Assembly (NCBI GenBank): GCA_964436125.1
Contig: CAYTBT010000034.1
Span: 1 to 30,473 of the forward strand
Source of the DNA: CAYRFF01 sp964436125
GTDB taxonomy: Bacteria > Bacteroidota > Bacteroidia > Chitinophagales > Saprospiraceae
DNA length: 30,473 nucleotides
Direction of reading: 5' to 3'
Positions 26,101 to 30,473 of the stretch are shown piece after piece. Numbering within the stretch: position 1 is the stretch's first letter; each line of letters starts with the position of its first letter. Below the pieces are notes generated by a model. It saw nothing but the letters and a program-made list of their open reading frames with translations. It was not told the DNA's origin and did not search any database. The translations under genes were made by a program, and so were the position numbers.

Positions 26101-27198
26101 ACAATCTGCCGGCTTCCGGACAGACCGGCACAAGAACTCGCTGACCTATCATCTTCTTCCACCTGTATTTTTTCACCGACAAGTGATTTCCAGTATCTCA
26201 TGGCGACAACGGATAGTATGATTGTCGGAATCAATCCACAAGGAGAGAAAATAGGAACCTATAATGTCAGTGTTATTCAAGCACCACAAGAAAGGTACAT
26301 AAGCAATGCCGGAGTAGAAGTTGCAATCGCAACGCGTTCTTATGAAATTGATAATATTGAGGACTGTAGTTCCGCTTCAACATATACCGCGAGATTATTC
26401 TTGAACAAAGAAGAATTTGCATTTATTCAAGCACATAATCCGGATGTAAAATCATTGAGTGATCTCGGCGTAAGTATGTTAAGTAGCACGGCAATTGATC
26501 TGAATACTGAAAAGAAGATTCTGCTCGAGACAACTGTTCCACAATCCATCAATCTGCCGGATGATATCATGGCAATAGATGTAGAAGTGCCTAGGAAAGA
26601 TGGCATCTTGCTTATCCATGCATTAAAGGATACACTTGCAGATGTCTGGTATGAACTGAGAGCAGAAGCCTCGCCGGAGGATACTACTATCCTTATTGAC
26701 TGGGAAGTAAAAGCCGATAATGATTTGGAAATGATAATTGTCGAGCGCTCAGTGGACAGATTGAGTTTTTTACCTATTGATACGGCGACTTTTACGGGAT
26801 TGGAAAGTTTTCCTCGTGCATATTCTTCTGTCGATAAAAACATAGAGACAGAAACTGCATATTATTATAGGTTGCACGTACTTAATGAAGATGGAGAAAC
26901 GTACTATACTCAGCTGGTTAAAGCGGGGATTGATATCACTGCGAGTACCGATCCTATAAGGAAGCAAGTTCTTATTTATCCCAATCCACATCGCGATTTC
27001 TTTACCTTCACTATGTCTTCAGCAGCGGCATACAAGATAGAAATCTATAATTCCGTGGGGCAATTGGTCGATGTGGTTCAGTTTTATGGCAGCCAATATC
27101 GCTATGAATCAACAAGTATGCAATCCGGTGTTTATTACATTAAATTATATCAGAATAAAGAGTTTATGACTGTGCGTTCTGTAATTAAGATGCGGTAA
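23155..27198 (+). CDS. Secreted reprolysin-like zinc metalloprotease with T9SS sorting domain
   Basis: Starting at the ATG at 23155 gives 1347 residues with a clean signal peptide (MKDFTLAIICTIV, then VHAQS). The frame extends 39 bases further up to a TTG, which would spoil the signal peptide. A propeptide of ~170 residues precedes the catalytic domain (~200-415, beginning FRLALACTGEYARFYGG). It contains the zinc motif HEMGHQFGGSH, with His340, Glu341, His344 and His350, and the Met-turn SIMGY at Met375. Together these define a metzincin of the M12B/reprolysin type. Beta-sandwich modules follow, including a fibronectin type III-like one near 743-830. The T9SS sorting domain is ~1272-1347 (VLIYPNPHRDFF, SGVYYIKLYQ). 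It should digest proteins at or outside the cell surface. A small phosphoesterase gene follows 35 bp downstream. Confidence 0.9.
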   Translation: MKDFTLAIICTIVILQCMQVHAQSWNSIEDQRQEVYESLDGAFYEQTEGKLFLMHESSVQAWMKNGALKNNINVKLPLPSGKIIALQVHKNALIPQQLQERFPQVKSYTGIYAGQTVYVDYGKNGLHAMLFLDGGTIYIDPIEPGSDIYIAYDREDFVPENTQWHCSFDMAEHLPEGIETLPPIVTENRHEEQEKISSTSTIKTFRLALACTGEYARFYGGETASVFSAMVTTMNRVNGIYRRDFGVQMQFIPNNDTLIFLDASTDPYSNFNPGRLLTENQQTVDAIIGTAHYDIGHVFSTGGGGVAYIRSVCNERIKARGVTGKSSPIGDPYDVDYVAHEMGHQFGGSHSFNNSCNGNRADITAFEPGSGYSIMGYAGICPPNVQQHSDALFHGGNIQQMLDFIDGLSCPAVETYENTPPQLTLEDTFYLIPARTPFFLDVDAVDADGDKLTYSWEQYDIGIAPQPPQASSIIGPLFRGYLPVEKSRRYFPKMSAVRNGRALTWEVLPSVSRNMEFGVTVRDNHTEAPRTAQAFVDVETYDTGKEFKITYPMDLNFSIPESSILKLRWETAETENAPINAKSVDVLLTGVLGLNVLDTIASDISNDGAYPIPFIYSPDENYRIIVKGHDNIFYNISNIIQVNQGLNMKQISDDNLLCSGSSDTVQVQIPGEYTDTIDIAMLDMPQGMTYRLMQDEFYGGDTLGIILEDDGTVMPGQYDIGIRFSVLGVEDTLSIPYIVSSSTLSKPENLQLTVLGNSLIDIRWEGNNVGIQYEIQLSSDQTFDTILKDFIVDQVNSYEIQAGQVGENFLRIRAFNRCDTSAWTMQSIITDCGVVNLLDERYVGDEFWTEESGEDAGVIRKKKGNYIAYLGTEDDENISSLSATFAFDGAIKSGLLTFFYEVEKERFTCTSDIRFEIRNEEGELLASKTFDECMDDGTRGKFSLSLNCARVGAELTLSIQSVSNTYSRYYMKISRIEYQRCNTICRLPDRPAQELADLSSSSTCIFSPTSDFQYLMATTDSMIVGINPQGEKIGTYNVSVIQAPQERYISNAGVEVAIATRSYEIDNIEDCSSASTYTARLFLNKEEFAFIQAHNPDVKSLSDLGVSMLSSTAIDLNTEKKILLETTVPQSINLPDDIMAIDVEVPRKDGILLIHALKDTLADVWYELRAEASPEDTTILIDWEVKADNDLEMIIVERSVDRLSFLPIDTATFTGLESFPRAYSSVDKNIETETAYYYRLHVLNEDGETYYTQLVKAGIDITASTDPIRKQVLIYPNPHRDFFTFTMSSAAAYKIEIYNSVGQLVDVVQFYGSQYRYESTSMQSGVYYIKLYQNKEFMTVRSVIKMR

Positions 27199-27233
27199 TT
27201 ACCTTGCAGGTGAAAAGAAAGAGATAGCTAAAG

Positions 27234-27779
27234 ATGGATAAAACACTGTCTTTTATCGGTATTCCTGTACCGGAGCCGATAAATACGGAAATTCGCAGAT
27301 ATCAGAAGGATATTCAGGTTAAAAAGCGCCCCAATAAGGCCTTGCGTATTCCTACTCATGTCACTCTTGTCCCTCCGTTTTATCTACCGAAGGATAGCTT
27401 GATTGATTTACATATCCTCATGTGTAAAATACAGACCGAGTGGCGTGAATTTAAGGTAGAACTCGATGATTTTGGGGCATTTACACCGCGGGTAATTTAT
27501 GCAATGGTAAAGGATAATCCTACACTTACTCATCTCCACTCGGAACTCATGGATGAGATGCGTTCTCATGCTTTCCTGGCAGCCAGATCAGGAGAAGGGC
27601 GGTACCATCCACATGTAACCATTGCTTCCAAGAGCTTAAACAAGAGCTTATTTGCAGAAGAATGGCAGAAATTTCAGGATTATCGATATAGGGCAAGCTG
27701 GACATGCGCTAGCTTTATCCGTTATCAACACGACGGAAGACTCTGGCATATCAAAGCAGAGTACCCTTTCCCGGGCTAA
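27234..27779 (+). CDS. 2H phosphoesterase superfamily protein (LigT / 2'-5' RNA ligase-like)
   Basis: This 181-residue cytoplasmic protein has the two HxT motifs that define the 2H family: THVTL (His42, Thr44) and HPHVTIA (His127, Thr129). They are about 85 residues apart as expected for the two-lobed fold. Family members hydrolyse 2',3'-cyclic phosphates or join and cleave 2'-5' RNA linkages; which reaction applies here cannot be told. The motifs are intact, so it should be active. It starts 35 bp after the metalloprotease on the same strand and converges with pepD. Co-transcription with the protease is possible but no functional link is evident. Confidence 0.9.
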   Translation: MDKTLSFIGIPVPEPINTEIRRYQKDIQVKKRPNKALRIPTHVTLVPPFYLPKDSLIDLHILMCKIQTEWREFKVELDDFGAFTPRVIYAMVKDNPTLTHLHSELMDEMRSHAFLAARSGEGRYHPHVTIASKSLNKSLFAEEWQKFQDYRYRASWTCASFIRYQHDGRLWHIKAEYPFPG

Positions 27780-27836
27780 AGTTTCAGAAAGTCCCCGGAT
27801 AAAAGATGTGTAAGGCAATTTCCGCAGTTGAGAAGC

Positions 27837-29276
27837 TTATTTCTCCGGTATTTTCTTCAGGATGTCAAGCAAGAATGCCCGGAATTTCTGTACAGACTTG
27901 ATATTGGCACGTTCATCCGGCGAGTGAGCCCCTTTTATAGTCGGACCGAAGGACACCATCTGCATATCCGGATAGGGCGCTCCGATAATTCCGCATTCAA
28001 GTCCGGCATGAATTGCGACGACCTTGGGTTCTTCGCCAAATTTTTCTTTGTAAATCCGCTCCATAACATCGATGATTGCCGCATCGGGATTGGGTTTCCA
28101 GCCGGGATAAGAGCCGGAGAAATCCACCGCCATGCCACCGAGCTCAAATGCTGCTTTCAATTGATTGGCAACGGCCATTTTGGTTGATTCTACGGATGAA
28201 CGCGTCAAGCATAAGACCTGCACATCTCCTTTATCTACGATGACGCGTGCGATGTTATTGGAGGCTTCCACCAGCCCATCAATTTCCGGGCTCATTCTGA
28301 AGACCCCATTGTGCGCTGCTTTCAACCCTCTGATGAATGCTGCGCTGTCTTCTGCAGATAGGGCAGAGCCACTCAATTCTTGCGAGGAAATGTTGATTTC
28401 AAGCTCCTTTTCAATGCTTTTATATTCGTTTAAGATGTCGGATTTTAATTTTTCTATCGCTTCCGCAAATGCTTTGTTATCTTCAACAAGTACAAGGGCA
28501 TAGGCCTCACGTGGAATCGCATTTCTCAGGCCGCCCGCATCAATGGAAACAAGTCGGATCCCACTGCCAATACCTGAAAATAATAGTCTTGCGAGCAGGA
28601 CATTGGCGTTTCCTCTTCCGAGATGAATATCTGCTCCGGAATGACCGCCTTGCAATCCTTTAACCTGAATGGAGTATCCCTTTCCACTGAGCTCCTCCGT
28701 GTCAAATTTTCCCCTCGCAGTTACATCCACGCCTCCGGCACAACCGATTGTAATCTCGTCATCGTCTTCCGTGTCGAGGTTTAAAAGAATATCACCGCTT
28801 AAAGCTCCCGGTTCTAGCCCGAATGCTCCGGTCATTCCCGTTTCTTCATCAATGGTAAACAGTGCCTCGAGGTCGGGATGAGCGATTTCGTCACTTTCCA
28901 GTATGCTCATAATAGTCGCGACGCCGATTCCGTTGTCGGCTCCCAATGTCGTGCCACGTGCTTTTACCCATTCTCCATCGACATACATATTGATGCCTTC
29001 TGTCTGAAAGTCAAAGTCCGTATCCTTATTCTTCTGCCACACCATATCGAGATGCGATTGCAGAATAACCTTTTTCTTCCCTTCCATACCTTCTGTGGCC
29101 GGCTTGCGGATGATGACATTGCCCGTCTTGTCAACCGATGTCTTCAGGCCGAGATTCTCCCCGAATTCCTTGATGAAGGCAATGACTTTTTCTTCCCCTT
29201 TGGACGGGCGCGGCACTTCATTCAGTGCAGAAAAATTTTTCCATATAGCTGCTGGCTTGAGATCTAATATTTTCAT
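27837..29276 (-). CDS. pepD: Aminoacyl-histidine dipeptidase PepD (peptidase M20 family)
   Basis: This 479-residue cytosolic dipeptidase cleaves Xaa-His and other dipeptides. M20 metal and catalytic residues are all visible: SHLDMV (His75, Asp77), GADNGIG (Asp114) and DEETGMTGA (Glu144/145), with further ligands in NLDTED and near the C-terminus (AIHAGLECG, SFGPTIKGAHSPDE). The GADNGIG and ETGMTGAFGL wording is diagnostic of PepD rather than other M20 peptidases. It is a single gene with its own promoter immediately upstream. One copy of the repeated word lies inside it (28459-28470), in a stretch encoding AFAEAI, and another lies in its leader. Confidence 0.96.
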   Translation of the reverse strand: MKILDLKPAAIWKNFSALNEVPRPSKGEEKVIAFIKEFGENLGLKTSVDKTGNVIIRKPATEGMEGKKKVILQSHLDMVWQKNKDTDFDFQTEGINMYVDGEWVKARGTTLGADNGIGVATIMSILESDEIAHPDLEALFTIDEETGMTGAFGLEPGALSGDILLNLDTEDDDEITIGCAGGVDVTARGKFDTEELSGKGYSIQVKGLQGGHSGADIHLGRGNANVLLARLLFSGIGSGIRLVSIDAGGLRNAIPREAYALVLVEDNKAFAEAIEKLKSDILNEYKSIEKELEINISSQELSGSALSAEDSAAFIRGLKAAHNGVFRMSPEIDGLVEASNNIARVIVDKGDVQVLCLTRSSVESTKMAVANQLKAAFELGGMAVDFSGSYPGWKPNPDAAIIDVMERIYKEKFGEEPKVVAIHAGLECGIIGAPYPDMQMVSFGPTIKGAHSPDERANIKSVQKFRAFLLDILKKIPEK

Positions 29277-29304
29277 GATAACCTGTTTTAAAATTTGCGG
29301 AAGC

Positions 29305-29336
29305 CAAATATAAGAAAGGCATTGAGTTTCCTCAAA
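29305..29336 (-). promoter_or_regulatory. Bacteroidota-type promoter of pepD
   Basis: On the minus strand, TTTG (29333-29336) is followed after 20 bases by TATATTTG (29305-29312). This is an exact match to TAnnTTTG with a usual spacer for the Bacteroidota primary sigma factor. The predicted transcription start would be within about 10 bases, inside the word GCTTCCGCAAAT (29293-29304), leaving a short leader before the ATG at 29276. Confidence 0.72.
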
Positions 29337-29465
29337 TATGATTGTAGCTTATTCAATATTTATGCTGCTTGTATGAGAAATTGCAATACTATGCATTAAT
29401 GAGAGTTTCATGCAGAATTGGGTGCTTGCAGCAATTAATTGATAGAATAAAGGAGAATAAAAAAA

Positions 29466-29534
29466 CCGTAATCATAGTGCTGTGAAGCCTTGTCGATAAA
29501 GGATGGCAAGGAATCACGAGAACTATAATTACGG
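29466..29534. repeat. 69-nt imperfect inverted repeat
   Basis: The outer arms CCGTAATCATAGT (29466-29478) and ACTATAATTACGG (29522-29534) are complementary with one mismatch. Inside, GTGA/TCAC and CCTTG/CAAGG continue the stem towards a loop of about 14 bases. It could be a structured RNA at the 3' end of the reductase transcript, a terminator without a T-run, or a small palindromic element. Confidence 0.65.
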
Positions 29535-29607
29535 GACAAGGTATTTCTCAATTCATATATTATGCTTGACGCGTATTATATGTGTCGAGAATAATTATGA
29601 AACAGTT

Positions 29608-30276
29608 TTACATTTCAACCGTGATAATTGAATCTTCACCACCCAATTCCTTGATGTAATCTTGCATAGCGCTTACCATGGGCTTAGGGCCACAGATATA
29701 AAAGTTCTGGCTGAAATTATCCACGTGTTTTTGAAGGAATTCTTTATCGATGAAGCCGTGAGGATAGTCAGGATGTTCTTCTTCACTGAGAATATTGATA
29801 AAATTATCTCCCAATATCCGTTTGAAATCTTCTTTCCTTATGATGTCTTCATCTGTTTTATTGGCAAAGATGAGTTTGTTTCCATCAACTTTCCCCTCTT
29901 TTTCTAGTTGACGGAGAATGGCGATAAAAGGTGTAACGCCGGCTCCACCTGCGAGGAAAACACCCGGGCCCTTGTAGTTGATTGTTCCCCATACATCGTG
30001 CAAGATAAGCTCATCACCTTCTTTCAAGCTGCCTATTTTTTCTGTGACGCCATTGTGATCGTCGTATATTTTTATATTAAACTCGAGGTATGGCTCTTCA
30101 TTGAGACTTGTGAAAGTGAAGGGGCGTAGCTCTTCTTTCCAGCCGTCCTCATTTACGGCAACTTCTGTTGCTTGACCCGGAATAAAAGTGTAACCTTCCG
30201 GCTTTTCTACCCGAATAAGTCTCACGTCATGTGTTAAAGGTTCTACCTTGGTAATTTTTACAATATGTTTTTCCAT
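29608..30276 (-). CDS. Ferredoxin/flavodoxin-NADP reductase-like FAD oxidoreductase
   Basis: The 222-residue protein has the two-domain ferredoxin-reductase fold. The N-terminal FAD barrel contains RPFTFTS (the RxYS/T-type FAD motif) near residues 50-56. The NAD(P)-binding domain has GGAGVTPFIAIL near 109-120 and the closing CGPKPMV near 194-200. There is no iron-sulfur or haem domain, so it must pass electrons to or from a separate partner such as ferredoxin or flavodoxin. It is cytoplasmic. The ATG at 30276 follows a purine-rich CAGAAGAAC leader. I see no linked partner gene within the window. Confidence 0.88.
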   Translation of the reverse strand: MEKHIVKITKVEPLTHDVRLIRVEKPEGYTFIPGQATEVAVNEDGWKEELRPFTFTSLNEEPYLEFNIKIYDDHNGVTEKIGSLKEGDELILHDVWGTINYKGPGVFLAGGAGVTPFIAILRQLEKEGKVDGNKLIFANKTDEDIIRKEDFKRILGDNFINILSEEEHPDYPHGFIDKEFLQKHVDNFSQNFYICGPKPMVSAMQDYIKELGGEDSIITVEM

Positions 30277-30433
30277 GTTCTTCTGTATTTGCTTATTTAC
30301 GCTTTATCTATGATATTTTATTATAACTGAACAACAGAACTCTTTCTGAAAATGTTCTTCTGCCCGTATTACCTTAATACCCAAATCATGCAATAGAAAT
30401 TGAAGATAAGCACAGAATCCTGTGAATACAAGC

Positions 30434-30473
30434 ACTTGCCCGGTGGAATACGACCTACGGTCGTGCCGATTCT
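30434..30473 (-). repeat. Third copy of the 54-bp structured element, inverted and cut by window edge
   Basis: Read on the minus strand this is the right-hand two thirds of the element at 3267-3374: CGGC, ACGACC, loop GTA, GGTCGT, ATTCCA, CCGGG, CAAG. Stems are identical to the other two copies and only the loop differs (GTA against GGA and AAA). It is in the opposite orientation and 27 kb away. Confidence 0.85.

Larger units (their letters stand above)
29277..29607. other. Intergenic region upstream of pepD, with promoter and a long imperfect hairpin
   Basis: The 331 bp hold the pepD promoter close to its start and a 69-nt inverted-repeat structure nearer the end of the reductase gene. Both flanking genes are on the minus strand, so the hairpin is downstream of the reductase gene and upstream of the pepD promoter. 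No reading frame is supported. Confidence 0.6.

Noticed and set aside
1..30473. Phage-defence, toxin-antitoxin or mobile island
   Set aside because: I looked for nucleases, helicases, reverse transcriptases, small paired genes, integrases and transposases and saw none. Gene content is metabolic, envelope and secretion.

Overview
The window looks like a piece of a Bacteroidota chromosome, probably from the Saprospiria/Chitinophagia side of the phylum. This rests on three proteins with type IX secretion (T9SS) C-terminal sorting domains, a TTTG/TAnnTTTG-type promoter in front of pepD, a B-type sdhC-sdhA-sdhB operon, and A-rich leaders in front of most genes. No rRNA, tRNA, CRISPR array, integrase or transposase gene was found. 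Most genes are housekeeping or cell-envelope genes. The unusual material is mainly in the DNA between them.

Layout. 1-2903 (minus): a T9SS cargo protein followed 14 bp downstream by a secreted alpha/beta hydrolase that runs off the left edge. The cargo gene's signal-peptide region lies behind five 10-bp tandem repeats, which put it out of frame with the only upstream ATG. 2904-3590: a long intergenic region with two tandem 54-bp structured repeats, ending in a perfect 24-bp dyad in front of mntH. A third copy of the 54-bp element sits inverted at the right edge. 3591-5474 (plus): an Nramp metal transporter fused to a UspA domain. 5532-7521 (minus): a TMEM86/YhhN lysoplasmalogenase-like gene behind an alkylglycerol-monooxygenase-like gene, a likely ether-lipid catabolism pair. 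7708-8075: 46 strictly phased 8-bp repeats. 8085-8996 (minus): an MBL-fold hydrolase. 9198-14473 (plus): a polytopic membrane protein, purQ, a DsbD-type thiol transporter with a duplicated N-terminal domain, and a DUF481-like beta-barrel.

14769-18272 (minus): sdhB, sdhA and sdhC, with a lipoprotein rhodanese upstream (18420-18962). 19474-27198 (plus): two very large T9SS cargos, a 1100-residue multi-domain surface protein and a 1347-residue reprolysin-like metalloprotease. They are followed by a small 2H phosphoesterase (27234-27779). 27837-29276 (minus): pepD, with a good Bacteroidota promoter. 29608-30276 (minus): a ferredoxin/flavodoxin-NADP reductase-like flavoprotein.

The best leads are: the decamer tract that looks like a phase-variation switch on a surface-protein/lipase operon; a 12-bp word (GCTTCCGCAAAT) found six times exactly and three more times nearly, in coding and non-coding DNA; the 54-bp element whose stems are conserved while its loops vary; the 46-unit octamer array; the probable metal-responsive operator before mntH; and the two-gene ether-lipid module. 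All function calls come from reading motifs by eye; no database search was run.
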